64,000 nt of DNA from assembly GCA_003988855.1 (NCBI GenBank), contig QYAI01000006.1, positions 62,001 through 126,000 on the forward strand, read 5' to 3'. Below the pieces are notes generated by a model that was not told the DNA's origin, did not search any database, and saw nothing but the letters and a program-made list of their open reading frames with translations. A program made the translations under genes and the position numbers. Source of the DNA: Arachnopeziza araneosa (taxonomy: Eukaryota > Ascomycota > Leotiomycetes > Helotiales > Arachnopezizaceae). Below are positions 23,840 through 36,286 of this stretch, one piece after another. Each line of letters starts with the position of its first letter. The stretch's first letter is position 1.

Positions 23840-26800
23840 ATGGCTTCTTACGAATCTGAATCTGCAGAAACATATTATGAGAATGAAACGTACCATACTT
23901 CGCAGGCCTGTCTAATGGAGGACATTATTTGCCAAGGATCAGATAGTGAAGAAACTCCAGAAGAGACGAAACAGAAACACCAACGATATGAGGAACAGGC
24001 AAGGAGATGCGCAACCGGAATACTTCCTATCATACAATCTGCCAGTCTGAGAGGTCCATTGTCAAAAGAAAGTTGGGTGTGGGAGAACCCATGGAGACAA
24101 CTTCCGACGAACATCGACACCGAATTAGAGGGGGAGGACGAGGATCTGCTCGAGGCGGAAGAGGATGAAGATCTACTATCCGGAGGCGATATGGCAGTTG
24201 AAATTGGGATGCAAGTGAGGCAAGCCCCGGGTCATGAGGTACAAATGGAAGACTGGTGGCATCCAGATACTGAAATGCTCTTCACTCGCGAAAATGTTAT
24301 GAGATGGGCTGCTACCCATGGTTTCGGCCATCTGAACCCACCGGAGGCGCTGAAACGGTGTAAGGTTATTGCAGCTGAAGAAGTACTGAGGAAAGATAGC
24401 GTGCAAGACCAAATCCTGACATCTATCGAGCCGGAGGATGAAGCTGGTTCAGGAAGCTTTGCCAATGCTTCTGATACCGAGATGGATAATGAATATCCAT
24501 TAGCTTCTTCGATTCCGACAGGCATCCAGGACGAACCCATTCTTACCAATGACTACGACGAACGGCAGTGTTTAGACCAAAGCGAAAGGACTAGTGGGCA
24601 AAGGAGCAAGAAGAGAAGGAGAGATTCAAAGTGGCTAAGGGGATCATCTGTTTCGAAACGCGCTCGTTGGGATGATGAATCTGTGTCCTCCCCTTCCCCG
24701 CTTCCAAATGCGTTTCTCCACCTTCAACAACAGAAGCCAAAGCAAAGTAGCTTCTTGCAGCACGAAGATAGAGAGTCCCGTCAACTACCTACTGAAAATA
24801 TTACTGTTCCGCCGGCTACACCAAATGGACCCCCGAAAATTCAGTCGGGAACCCATTATCAACGGGATTTCGCCTTTGCAGAGGCTAGCTATTCGAATGT
24901 GTTGATGGGAAACAAATCCACTCGGAATGAAGAAAACCTTGAGGATATTGATGAGCTTTCTGGGAAATCGCAAGATCCTGGCTTTAGTCTATTATCTTCT
25001 ACGACTAAAACACAGATGAGACGAGCAAATTATATTCCAAATCGTTCATTTTCAGATCTCGAGGAAGATGATCTAGTTGTTATCACTCCACAACCTGCAG
25101 CCGAAACCTCGTTTCAGAGCGGAAATCATACACGAAACGAAAGAACCTCGTCCCTAAAACTTCCTGAGCTCCGATCTAGACCGGAATATGTGGACGAAGG
25201 GAGTTTTGTCACCGAAATAACACCATCATCACGAAATGTGGAAAAATTCAAGTTTAGAAAGAAAAGGAGACGTACTAATGAGGTTCCCGAAGATGCAATC
25301 ACGCCAAAAGGCTATTCAGTCGCCATCTTTTCTACCACGAAACTCGAAAATGAATATTCTCTCAAAGAAAGCGAGTTGGTTCAGGGGTCAAGTTTAAGCA
25401 CACATCCCAATTTACCTGTCCCTTCTGAACTCGAAAATCACTTTGTCAATGAAGAATCGTCTTCTTCTACAAGTAAGAACTCCAAACCTAGCTGGGTCAT
25501 GTTGGATAATATCCTGCAAGTACACTGTCGGGATGCTTTTGGCAGTAATTCTTCCTCGGAGAATTCAGCCCTCAATGCTCAATCCGTAATGGAAAATTCT
25601 CCTAAGGTGCCTTTGTCGCTTTCTTCACCTACGAAGAGTCCTCCTCAAAACTCCTCTCCTCCTAGGTCACTGTCTCGGGGAACATCACTTGCCGATGGCC
25701 TGTTTTCACTTATCCCAAATCCAGTAGTTTCACCGCGTAGAGCCAGCTTTCACAAGAGTCTTTTGTTGGAGTCAAGTTCTTCAACTTCGAGGTCGGTGAA
25801 ACCCGGGTTCACCGATTGTGTGCTGCCGAAATTCGACTGGGAGGATACCACACAAGTGATGGATAGGATTCAGTTGTCTCTATCTCAGAATTGCCTAAGC
25901 AGCTCTGAAAAAGACTCACAGTATTTAGAGATTGAAGATCTTAAACTAATTCATAAACGTACCCCTACAGTTACTCCACGAACTGGAATGGAAACCATTG
26001 ATAGCCGAGATAGCGAGCCATTATTACTAGAAGACGTAATGAATCTACCTAAGTCAACAGATCTATCATTGCCAGCGCCAACCCTGCCTGGACTGCGAGA
26101 ACCCGGGGGTCAGGAAACAAAGGTTATATCAACAATTATCGCCTCGTCAACTCCGCAGGCTTCTTTATTTCCAGAACCGAGTTCTCGCCAGTCATGCTGC
26201 CAGTCACAATCGAGTGAAGCTTATAGCACCCAAGCATTGCCTCTCGTTACAAGTCGCTTGCCAAGACTTTCGGAAAGTTTACAAATACCGGTCTCGTCTT
26301 TAGATCAAAACAACATCAGTACACAGTCATACAACACGTCACCGCTTAAGTCTCAGCGAAGTACACTAGTTATCAGAAAAGGGTCTCCAGCAAGAGAAGA
26401 GTCGCCTACCAGAGAAGAGTCTTTTGAAGTTGAAGATATTCCTTTTGGAGGAGACATCAGTCAAGCTGCCAGAGCAGATCTTTCTCAAAATCCATCCCTA
26501 CCAAACGCGGATGCAAGTACAAAAAAAGAGTCAGGCTTTAATGTTTTGGTAGTTACTAGTCCGATTTCATCTATACAGATCGAGAACAATGGAAGCTCTA
26601 CGCAGATACCACCTACCGCAGACAATGACCAGCAAAATGTTTTGGAACTGATAGTTCGAGATAGCAGCATTGACAATAGATTTAACGACAAGGATAAACC
26701 TTCCGATGCATCCGATAAAAACTGGGAGGGCTGTGGTCCACAAAGCCCCTGGACAGCAGAGCACTCGCAACCACTGGCAGATCTCAATCCTACGAAATTT

Positions 26801-27691
26801 CCGGTCATAATTTCGTCACATGATACACAAAATAAGCGGATACCTGCCGCTGAAGATCATTCAGCTGAGCAGATCATAGGAAATTCGGATGGTTTGGTTT
26901 TCAGAAATTCTTCAACTCCTCAAGGCAACACGATTAAATTGTATGGGGCTGTTAGAACACCAAAACCAAATACCAGGACAAGTAAAGGCCAAAAAAGTGA
27001 GGCGATAAGTTCAGAAAAGTTATCGAGTAGTTTCACGAGAAATCCTTGGATGAGCTGCTTGAGGGATAAGTCGTCTAGAAAAGCTAAAAAACGAGTCTCT
27101 TTTAATATATCACCTTCTGATCAGATTAAGAGTTATAAATCAATAAAGTCGCCATTTCGTACACACTCGCCTCCTCCGCAGGACAAGACCACTTATGATG
27201 AAGATGTTCACGAAGAAGTTACATTAGTTGTTGACCAGTATGAACAACAGTTCATTGCGCCAAGGAGATTTACTCGGATCCTTCCAGACCACGTACATTC
27301 TCAGGGAGTGCTTAGCAGTCCTAGCCTTGAAGCACAAGCGGAGGCTTTCATCGCAGCAGATTGTGAGGCCACATCTGAACAAGAACATGCCACAGCAATG
27401 CATGACTCATCTCTGCGCTGCTTACAGCCAAGAAGCGAGGTTAGCGATAACGCCATATGGAGTGGCCGTGACGAGCAATCACCCTTTCGAATCGAAACAC
27501 CTGAGAGCTCAACGATCGTTGCGATGCCAGATTTCAATATGGAAGAAGCACTCGGGGAGATTGGGGAGTTCTTGGGCGGAGACTGGTCTGTGGATACCGA
27601 AATCCAAAAGGCAAAAGAGTCTGGTAAAAGTTCTTCTCATCCTGCCGAAGATACGGGATATAGGCGTCGGATGTTGTTCGGACTCGTTTAG
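23840..27691 (+). CDS. Large disordered fungal protein, possibly nuclear ('protamine P1'-like label)
   Basis: One frame, 1283 residues, no intron. The N-terminal 170 residues look folded: acidic stretches, WVWENPWRQLP, and EDWWHPDTEML followed by RWAATHGFGHLNPPEALKR. Then comes a basic patch with KKRRRDSKWLRGSSVSKRARW (a likely nuclear signal), a long Ser/Thr/Pro-rich region with many SP/TP sites, a second basic block KKRRRTNEV, and near the end KKRVSFN with SPSDQIKSYKS, resembling a PP1-type or conserved short motif. The last 80 residues include PDFNMEEALGEIGEFLGGDW. I know similar fungal proteins labelled protamine P1 from composition, which says little about function. Role unknown; chromatin or cell-cycle scaffold is a guess. 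Confidence 0.8.
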   Translation: MASYESESAETYYENETYHTSQACLMEDIICQGSDSEETPEETKQKHQRYEEQARRCATGILPIIQSASLRGPLSKESWVWENPWRQLPTNIDTELEGEDEDLLEAEEDEDLLSGGDMAVEIGMQVRQAPGHEVQMEDWWHPDTEMLFTRENVMRWAATHGFGHLNPPEALKRCKVIAAEEVLRKDSVQDQILTSIEPEDEAGSGSFANASDTEMDNEYPLASSIPTGIQDEPILTNDYDERQCLDQSERTSGQRSKKRRRDSKWLRGSSVSKRARWDDESVSSPSPLPNAFLHLQQQKPKQSSFLQHEDRESRQLPTENITVPPATPNGPPKIQSGTHYQRDFAFAEASYSNVLMGNKSTRNEENLEDIDELSGKSQDPGFSLLSSTTKTQMRRANYIPNRSFSDLEEDDLVVITPQPAAETSFQSGNHTRNERTSSLKLPELRSRPEYVDEGSFVTEITPSSRNVEKFKFRKKRRRTNEVPEDAITPKGYSVAIFSTTKLENEYSLKESELVQGSSLSTHPNLPVPSELENHFVNEESSSSTSKNSKPSWVMLDNILQVHCRDAFGSNSSSENSALNAQSVMENSPKVPLSLSSPTKSPPQNSSPPRSLSRGTSLADGLFSLIPNPVVSPRRASFHKSLLLESSSSTSRSVKPGFTDCVLPKFDWEDTTQVMDRIQLSLSQNCLSSSEKDSQYLEIEDLKLIHKRTPTVTPRTGMETIDSRDSEPLLLEDVMNLPKSTDLSLPAPTLPGLREPGGQETKVISTIIASSTPQASLFPEPSSRQSCCQSQSSEAYSTQALPLVTSRLPRLSESLQIPVSSLDQNNISTQSYNTSPLKSQRSTLVIRKGSPAREESPTREESFEVEDIPFGGDISQAARADLSQNPSLPNADASTKKESGFNVLVVTSPISSIQIENNGSSTQIPPTADNDQQNVLELIVRDSSIDNRFNDKDKPSDASDKNWEGCGPQSPWTAEHSQPLADLNPTKFPVIISSHDTQNKRIPAAEDHSAEQIIGNSDGLVFRNSSTPQGNTIKLYGAVRTPKPNTRTSKGQKSEAISSEKLSSSFTRNPWMSCLRDKSSRKAKKRVSFNISPSDQIKSYKSIKSPFRTHSPPPQDKTTYDEDVHEEVTLVVDQYEQQFIAPRRFTRILPDHVHSQGVLSSPSLEAQAEAFIAADCEATSEQEHATAMHDSSLRCLQPRSEVSDNAIWSGRDEQSPFRIETPESSTIVAMPDFNMEEALGEIGEFLGGDWSVDTEIQKAKESGKSSSHPAEDTGYRRRMLFGLV

Positions 27692-29265
27692 TTACGGATT
27701 TTGTGAGAGTACGTTAGTATGATACACGGTCTAGGAGCTCTGTTAGGGAAGGGTTAATGGTGCTATGATCCAAGCGGCGGGTGAATAGGCAATTGAAACT
27801 CGGCTTCCGATACAAAAGTATAGGATTTTTGTTTGCCCTTCTATTTTCCACTCACAGTCCCCACGTGATGGCACCAAGTCTCGCATGAATTCGTTGCCGA
27901 GCCCTTATTCCGTATCCTCGAACAGCCAACATGTGGAGATTGAGTGTGTGAAATGAGTGGTTGAAGCCATTCTCCCTACACCTGCTTGGATGGTTGATTG
28001 TGGGCTGCGATAACTTGTTTTGGCAGCATAGCAGGAAGTGGTGTCCCCTCCCTGGTGAAGAGCCTCCTCCCAGTGGTAAGCGACATCCGTTCTTGCGGTC
28101 AGAAAACGGGATGTCTATCCCTCCCGGCAGCCGCTTGACCAGCTCCTCAATCATTTCCACGAGCGCTGCCACGCGGGAATCAAGGGGTGGCGGGCCGCCT
28201 CCGTCGCCTTCAAAATGGGTTCTGAAGCCAATGATCCAATGACGATGGCCCTCGAGGTTTTTGGGGGTCAACAAACAGGAGAGATGTTCTGAGACATTCC
28301 AGACCAAGGGCCGTGAGGTGAAGGATCCCGTGTCTTGCTGATTAGGATTTTTAGGAGTAATGTATGTAATGCAGCTATCTGGACGTATTGCTTTGCACGT
28401 CAAACCACCACGACGGTGGTACCCTTGCGGAGGCACGTTGTCGGATAATTGGATGATATTCACTGATGCACGGGTATCAACGGCGGTGACGACGAGTCTT
28501 TCTAGGAGGAGTGGAAAGGAAAGCTGTGGGACTTCCGGATTTTAATTGTACTAATCCATCGGCCCCAAGGTTTGGTGGAGGGAGGTTCCCCGATGTAGTC
28601 TGGAATGGTCGACTCAGCCATGGGCACTGGGCGATGCTGGTGGATCGCCGTCGAACGTGCTGCGTGGTGCCGAATGAGTGGGTTGGAGCAGAGGGAGGAG
28701 TCGAAGAAGAGACGAGTTGGGGTTGCAGGTAGTACGACGACGTTGAGCTTTGAAGGTGATGATGATGGGTCTGTTGCTGCTGGTGATGGAGGTTGTTCGT
28801 TGCACAGCAAGATAAGGTGGAACCTCCAAATGCCGTCCGCTGCTGCTGCTCGGCTGGGCTGTGCTGTGCACGCAAGGCACTGACTGCCCTGGGCATGATG
28901 ACATATGGAACCGACCTTACCTTACCTACCATTTACCTCCCCACCCAAAATGCTAGTGCACGTTTTACGCTCTCTCGAAAATAAAAAATATTCTCCCACC
29001 AACCCCCCCCCCACCCCAGTTCTTTATCTTCAAGCCCCAAACGCGCATCTTCCATACAACTTCCTCCACCCGCAACGTGATCGCAAGCATCTGAGAACAG
29101 GGTTCCTCTTCCCACCTGCTCCCTCTCCCAGTGCATCCCTTCCTTTCACGGCACTCTAGCTCGAGCCGAGCCCTGGTCTCACCTTCTCACAGTCCGGCCA
29201 TTGAGAGCCCAATACCTACCAACCAAACTCGCACATTGCATGAGGACTCGATAAATGTCCGCCTC
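27692..29265. other. Spacer and pyrimidine-rich leader upstream of KCS1
   Basis: About 1.6 kb. Overlapping short frames on both strands reflect skewed composition and are not credible genes. CACGTGA at 27862-27868, a run of ten C at 29003-29012, and C/T-rich sequence from 28920 to 29160 suggest a long 5' leader. Confidence 0.45.
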
Positions 29266-32200
29266 ATGTCAAATCCCCCTTCTGAGCCCGAAAATGCCGC
29301 ACCCACCGGGTCGGTGAGGCCTGCGCAGGCTGATGTTCAACGCTTTCGGCATGGCGAGATATACAAACGTCGTGCACCATGGCCCCCTCCTTCAAGATCC
29401 AAGTCCGCCTCTCTCCTGACTCAGGCCCTATCTACAAGCTACGAAGTAGATGAACACAGCCTAGACGATCCACTTTGGCGGCGCTCCCCAGAGCCGGACA
29501 CCTCTGCCCACGACTCGCTATATATCCAGCAAAGTCGAGATGGCCTGACAGGATCCCACGCACGATTGCCTGCGAACAAGATGACCATGGTGACTGGAAT
29601 CGTGGCAGGAGACATGCGTTCAACTGCGAGTCTCGGGGGAAGCCCGACTTCCAGCGAACTCAAGTTTCACGATATGCAAAAGGTAGATTCTCTACTCACC
29701 AGTCACCGTGATTTGTTGGGGAATCTTCGAGGTCGGGGCACATCACTGGAACGAACAAAGAAGGAGAAAAGGGTGCAGGAACTTCCCAAGGGAACTTTCT
29801 CTATGAATCCTGGAGATACGGGTTTCGTTCGACCTGCAACGCCTAGTAATTCCACTCCGTCCGAATCCATCTCCAGCAATCATCCCACTGAAGGTCTAAG
29901 AGCACAATACAGATCGTGGAGAGGAACACAACCTATTAGTCCTGCCGAGCGTACGTGGTCCATTGGCGGTGGAGAAACGGACGAGAGTCATGGCCAGGTC
30001 GAGAAGTCAATCACGGAAGCTCTCACAGGGGTCGAGCCGAACAATCGGAGTAGGAAAGCAAGTCACAGCTTGCGATTTTTCAAAGAAGGCCTACCAGACG
30101 ATAAATCGAAGACAAGGACTCGGACGCGGTCGAAAGACATAGGGTCTCGCGGGAAAGCGATCACAACACCAGATGCGAAAGATCTCCAGGCACGAGATTA
30201 CAATGAAGTATCGAACCCAAAAGATGATGCAGAGAAGGCCCATCTTCCAAATGCTTCGCCAGAGACTGGAATCATCATGTCAAAAATGGGGGTTGGGTCG
30301 ATGTTGGACGCTCTGGGAGGCCTGGCTGCTGAAACCGCACATTTGGAGCTATCGCATGATATTGAAACTGTCTCCCCAGAGCAATTTAAGTCCATGCCAG
30401 TCCAATTACTTGAAGATATCCGAAAATATCACAATATAACGCTGGGCGCGCGTAAAAGTAAGCTTGCTTGTCTGCAGATGATTTCTCAATAATACATGCT
30501 GACCACTAGGAGACTTTTCATTTTCCGGGAGTCTACCAGTCACGGCTTCGGAGAAACTAAAGAGCGACTATGAATCTAGCAGCCTCGAAAGAAAGGAGTC
30601 TGCACAACTGGCTGCCGATGAGAATGATGAGAGCAAACCCAAGAGTCTCGAGGAAGATGAGGATTCTGGAGAAGAGCAAATCTCTTCAGCTTTGTTTGTG
30701 CCACATCAGACGCCGCATGAATCTCCGGAAAGGGAAAGAGAAGATACCAGTCGTCTCGGTGATCATCATCCATTGCAAAGGTCAAATTCACAACAGTGGT
30801 TAGAAGAGCACGCTATCCTGCCACGTGATATTACAGAAGACTCGGCGTTCAAGTATCAACATTCACCATCTCCTAGGACCGAACCTCCTCAGAGTTTATT
30901 ACTCAAAGAGCAGTTCCCCCAGTCAAAGTTCCCCGATGTGTTCGATTTTGAAAAAGACCTCAAGGATGAAGATCAGTCACGCAATGGATATGACCTCGAG
31001 TCTGGCGTGACCGAGGAGTATGAAGAAATAACCCCTACTGGCTCACTTCAACCTTCAAGCGTCATAAGTCAGGAAATCCCCCAAGATATCCATACCCATC
31101 AGAAGAAGCAAGAACAACCTCTCGAAGCCATTGAGCTCATACCATATCGGCATCAAGTGGGTGGGCACACAACGATGTGGCGATTCTCAAAACGAGCTGT
31201 TTGCAAGCAATTAAATAATGGCGAAAACAAGTTTTATGAAAAGATTGAGCAATATCATCCTCAATTACTCAAATTTATGCCACGGTATGTATGTCCTTAT
31301 GTCAGCGCTCAAGTCCCGGACCTGGAAGCTGAGACTCTTCAAGACATTTCTCGAAAAATCGCTTGATTTTGCTAACGAGTTGGTTTTAATCCTCTACTAG
31401 ATATATCGGGGTACTTAATGTTACTTTTGAGAAGCAAAATCGTCGTAAATCTATGAAAAAAGATACATTCGACGACAGCATTGATCGTTCAACTGCTACA
31501 GCAGAGGTCACTACCGACAGATCTAATGGCCATTCCAGGGATAACTCTGCAATAAATGGGCAGGTCTCAAAGCCCGTCTCCCTAGAGCAGACGAGATTAA
31601 TTAGTCAATCTCTTAATTCTTCAACACAATCACAGTCTGTGCCAACTGTGACTTTTGCTGATAACAGGCATATCATTCCGACAAGTTTTTTTAACCCACG
31701 TCCACACTTTATTGAATCTCAAAATCGATCGCAGAGCGATAGTGTTACTATATCAAATATGGTCCACAGTATCACCACATGGCCAGAAACTCGATCTTCT
31801 GCTCGGTCGATTGCAACCGAAAATCCATGGGGAAAGACACACATAAATAAAGACCTGCGCAATGAAGTTTTCACAGATGCTTTCTTACAGCAGCCAATCC
31901 CGATTCAGCGTCATAAGAAACCAGGGACCCAACATCGTTCTTTGCCTTCCCGCCGTGGACACAGCCTTCGCCCATCAATCTCTGAGTCGAGTCTCAAGAC
32001 TGCTCAAGCTATTCAAAACTCGTTACCGCCACCGCCAGAGGATTCGATTCGCAAGAAAGCAATGAAAACTGCAGCTGCAGGGAAGGAAGGCTCTCCAAAC
32101 GCTGTCCCCACCCAAACACCAGTCGTAGAAGGAGCGTCAGTCGACTTGGAAGATATTCACTTGAGTGATCAGAGCGGGAGAAGTGCTCCAGAGCCCGAGA

Positions 32201-33327
32201 TTGCCTATAATGAGCACGTGAATAGCAGTAAACGTCCTAGGCGTTATTCAAGTGGGGGCCTACGGCGAAAGCCTAATGAGGTTCAGACCGAGCGCGGTGC
32301 TTTGAAGTACTTTGAAGAGGCTGATGACGCGGGATACAAAGGTGATGTTGAAGAGAACGTCTTTTCGATTGATCTAGAGTCTGTCAACAAAACGGCGCTG
32401 TCATCGAAAATGCAAAGTCCTCTGAGGCAACTAGCACACGAACAACCTTCTACTAGCGAGGATGTGGCAACTGACCCTATTTCGTCACTCGAAAGATCCG
32501 AGGCAAACTCACCATCCGTACTTGAAGAAGCCCATCGGCCGGTAAACCCAAAGGATGCGAGATCCCATCCGGGCTCACGTGTTGAATACTTCCTCCTTCT
32601 AGAGGACCTGACTGCAGGTATGAAACGGCCATGTATTATGGACCTCAAGATGGGCACCCGGCAGTATGGCATTGACGCCAACGAGAAGAAACAGAAGTCT
32701 CAACGCCGAAAATGTGAAGCAACGACTTCAAAGGAGCTTGGCGTCAGAGTTTGTGGATTACAAGTCTGGGACGTCAAAACTCAAACATACATCTTTCAAG
32801 ACAAGTATTTTGGAAGGGATTTGAAGGCGGGACCGGAGTTTCAGAAGGCTCTTACACGTTTTCTCTATGATGGTGTTGATTATTCTAGCGTGTTACGACA
32901 TATTCCTACCATCCTAGGAAAAATCTCTGAGCTAGAAGTTCTTATCCCAGGCCTGATTGGATATCGGTTCTATGCGGCCAGTCTGTTAATGTTTTATGAT
33001 GGTGCCACTGATGATGATTACGAGAGTGATAGCGCGGCAATGGATCGAGACGACGGAAATAGTGGACGAGAAATTGATTTCAAGATGGCAGATTTTGCCA
33101 ATTGTGTTACCGAGGAAGATTATCTCGGTGACACGCGACCGTGTCCTCCTCGCCACCCAGATATGCCAGACATGGGGTTTCTGAGAGGACTGAGAACTTT
33201 GAAAAAGTATTTTTTAGCGATTCAACGAGATGTACGAGCTGAGACAGGTCTGGGACCTGCAGAGAATGGGTTTGGCTTTGACGGTGTGTATGATGACGAG
33301 GATGATGAAGGACACGTCAGTTATTGA
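29266..33327 (+). CDS. KCS1: Inositol hexakisphosphate kinase
   Basis: Three exons, 29266-30457, 30510-31284 and 31401-33327, 1297 residues. Introns of 52 and 116 bases have GTAAGC/GTATGT donors and fitting branch sites; the second joins LKFMPR to YIGVLNVTF as in the family. The N-terminal 600 residues are disordered, with a conserved [32 protein letters not shown] start (split here in words: HGEIYKRR then [10 protein letters not shown]). Kinase signatures: [12 protein letters not shown]; the inositol-binding PxxxDxKxG as PCIMDLKMG with Asp1070; [22 protein letters not shown]; and [10 protein letters not shown] for metal binding. The enzyme makes inositol pyrophosphates (IP7), which govern phosphate signalling and vacuole function. 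ATG 29266 gives MSNPPSEPE, the usual start; an upstream in-frame ATG at 29131 would add 45 residues. Confidence 0.95.
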
Positions 33328-33699
33328 GCTGCGAAAATGATAGAAGGACTTCGATAATAGAATGGATCAAGGTATGGAAAAGGTTTGGGTCATGCATTAT
33401 TATTCGGCGCAGGGAGGTTGGCTTCGCGCATACCCCATGGCGTTGGGCAGATTTAGGAATGGCTTTGTAGATATCTTGATGTTCTGCTCCCACTAGCACG
33501 GATTTAGGCGTGTCACAGCCGCCACTTCAATGAAGGCTTCCTGGTGGTGCCTCTCGTTCCTGGTATCTTGGCGTGTCGCGAAGGCACCTGACAAGCGAGG
33601 CACACGCGTCAAAACCTTCGCGTCCTCGACACAGATGCAACAAATCTATGGCGCTTGTCCCCCAAATATCCCATCATCCACGCATCCAACTCATTATAA
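33328..33699. other. Short spacer, KCS1 3' end and EME1 promoter
   Basis: 372 bases, no gene seen. Confidence 0.5.
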
Positions 33700-36021
33700 A
33701 TGACGCTCAAAATGACTAGCGCAGTGATGATTAATCTCTGCTCTAGTCCCGAGCCCCAATTGCCACCCCATAGAGCCGTCGCAAAGGCCCCAACAGTACC
33801 TCAGAAATCTGATTCAATTTCCGCAGCAAAGGACGATTGGATAGATCTTTCTTCCGATTCTCCATCTAATCGAAAGCCAGTATCGAAGCGATTAGACTCT
33901 GCAAATGATTGGCTTGGCGGGGCGGGTTTGTCTTCTAGTCCACCAGAACTGCCTCTTACCAAAGCAACGTTGAAGCCAAATGAGAGAGACGAATATTTGA
34001 GAGGCACTAGATTCTCTTCCGACCCTGGAAGTGCCGCAAAACTACCTCCTACGAAACCTATACAGACTGCGAGTGCTACAAAATCTGCTACTGCACAGGC
34101 TGCCAGAAACCACTGGGCAAATCTTCCATCACTCTCTTCTGATAAACCGAGTCCGATATCTACAAGAAAATCAGCTGTTCTGCAGCCCACAACAAGTTTC
34201 AACAGGTCTTCGAAACCTATTCAGACGAACGAGAAAGGTAGAACGGATTTTGTCTTCCTTGAAGATGATTTTGATACAACTATTCTTAGTGATGATCCTT
34301 TTGCATCCCCTCCTCCCACAAAAAGGAGACGGCTCTCTAGTTCTCCGAAGCTTGCACCGAAACCGAAACCATCGGGGTATCAAAGATCACATTCGAATAT
34401 TGAGTCCTCAAGTAAGACAAGACCATCTGCTGGCTATAAACGAACGATTTCAAACGTTGAACCTTCGAACAGGCCGACTAGCTCCGGGCCAAGCTTGAAA
34501 AAGCACAAGGCTCTCGAGTTAGATCCGCTGGAGTTTACGAGTTCTCCGGATTATATCAGAGACGCTGCCAAAACCCGGAAAGAGAAGAAGAATTCACACT
34601 TGGGTTACAGCAATTTTGAGTATATTTCAGACCTTGAACCTAAAAAGAATGACAAGGCCAAAGGAAAGGGAAAGAAAGCCGCGCTCATCGATCTTGATCT
34701 TGACCTTGACTCCTCCGATATTGAACAACCGAATATTCTCTCCAAGAAATCAAATACACCATCTAATAAAGTTTCAAAAAGGGCAAGCGCTGATGCGGCG
34801 CTAGCAAAATATGAAGCTTTGAAAGCTAAAGACAAAGCTGCTCAAGAGAAGGCCGACAAATCAAAAGAGAAGACTGAGAGATCGAAATCGAAATCAAAGA
34901 AAGAGGAGAAAGAAGTTGAAAAAGAACGAAAGAAGCGAGAAAAGGAGGAGAAAGTTCGTGATAAGGAACAAGCAGCTGACCTCGCTAGAGTCAATCTTCT
35001 AAAGACGGACAAGAAAAGGTCTACCGAGGAGATGATTGTTGATCTACCTTCTTGTTTGAAGGAGCAACTACGTAGGTCTATCCATAACTTTTTGGGTGAA
35101 AATAAGGTCAAAGCACAGTACACGGAATGGGAGAGTGACATTCCCCTTGTCAAATGGAGGAGGAAAATCGTGGCTGAATTCAACTCTGACCAAGACTTGT
35201 GGGAACCTGTGGCACCTAGGATCGATAAAGAGAAGCATATCATGTGTATCCTGAATGCAAGTGAATTTGTTGAGCTCGTTACAGCCGAAGAGGGAAAGGA
35301 CCTTGATTGCCACGTTCTCAATTTACAAACCAGATTTCAAGGGAAAACAATTATTTACTTACTTGAAGGCATGACAGCTTGGTTTCGAAAAAACAGGAAT
35401 ATCAAGGATAAGCAGTTTAAGGATGCTGTCCGGAGCCACGCCGGTCAAGAAGCGAGCGCACCTCCCACAGCAAGCCAAAGAAGGAAGAAGAAAGATGAGC
35501 AGTACATTGATGAAGACAAAGTTGAAGAAGCATTACTTAAGCTGCAGATGCACTACAACACACTTATCCATCACACAAATGTCATGATTGAGACGGCAGA
35601 ATGGGTATGGGCGTTTACGCAGCATATTTCCACTATTCCTTACAAGTAAGAGCCGTATTCCTTCGGGTAATATAAATTTGCTAAAATTTCTTCCAGAAGC
35701 CAAAAGAACTCGCTTGACGCAGCCTTTTGCATGGATTCTGGGCAGGTCAAAACCGGCGAAAATGCCCAAGATACCTATATCAAAATGCTGCAAGAGATTG
35801 TTCGCATAACAGCCTCTATAGCCTATGGTATCGCAGCTGAATACCCGACGGTGCAGAAACTTGTTGAAGGGTTAAAGAAGAAGGGACCGCTGGCGCTAGA
35901 GGATTGCGAGAAGAGTGCTAATAAAGATGGGGCGTTCAGTGGAAAGAGGATTGGGCCGGCTATCAGTCGGAGAGTCTACAAGGTATTTTTAGGGAGAGAT
36001 CCTGGGAGCTGGGATGTTTGA
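33700..36021 (+). CDS. EME1: Crossover-junction endonuclease subunit Eme1
   Basis: Two exons, 33700-35645 and 35697-36021, 756 residues. The 51-base intron (GTAAGA ... TTCCAG) joins ISTIPYK to SQKNSLDAAFCMDSGQVKTG, which reads on into the helix-hairpin-helix end (LKKKGPLALEDCEKSANKDG). The first 420 residues are disordered with SP sites and a KRRRLSSSPK nuclear signal. A Lys/Glu-rich coiled-coil-like segment spans about 360-430, and the ERCC4-like fold runs from about 450 to 650. Eme1 is the non-catalytic partner of Mus81; together they cut branched DNA at stalled forks and recombination intermediates. An in-frame ATG four codons in (33712) is an alternative start. The gene converges with the CBM18 gene 265 bases away. 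Confidence 0.92.
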
Positions 36022-36286
36022 GTACGGTTTATAAGGGCAGTGCTAAGCGTTTGTGACTTATAAATGTATATAGGATTTCGGATACATATAAATAAACCCA
36101 GGACGTGATCAACAGCGATCCGTCAAAAGACGGTCTTATATCAAAGTTTGTTTATGTGGAAGATCGTATGATGATATTTACAGTGCGTTCTTAAACTTAA
36201 CATCAATTCTTCGCCTCTTTGCCTCTGAGTATATATCCTTAACTTCCCATACTGCTCTTCCCGCAGCCTAGACCTCCCTAAACAGC

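Noticed and set aside
28477..28932. Overlapping frames before KCS1 (for example 151 residues, minus strand)
   Set aside because: Several strands and frames are open at once because of Ser/Pro-like skew; no coherent domain.
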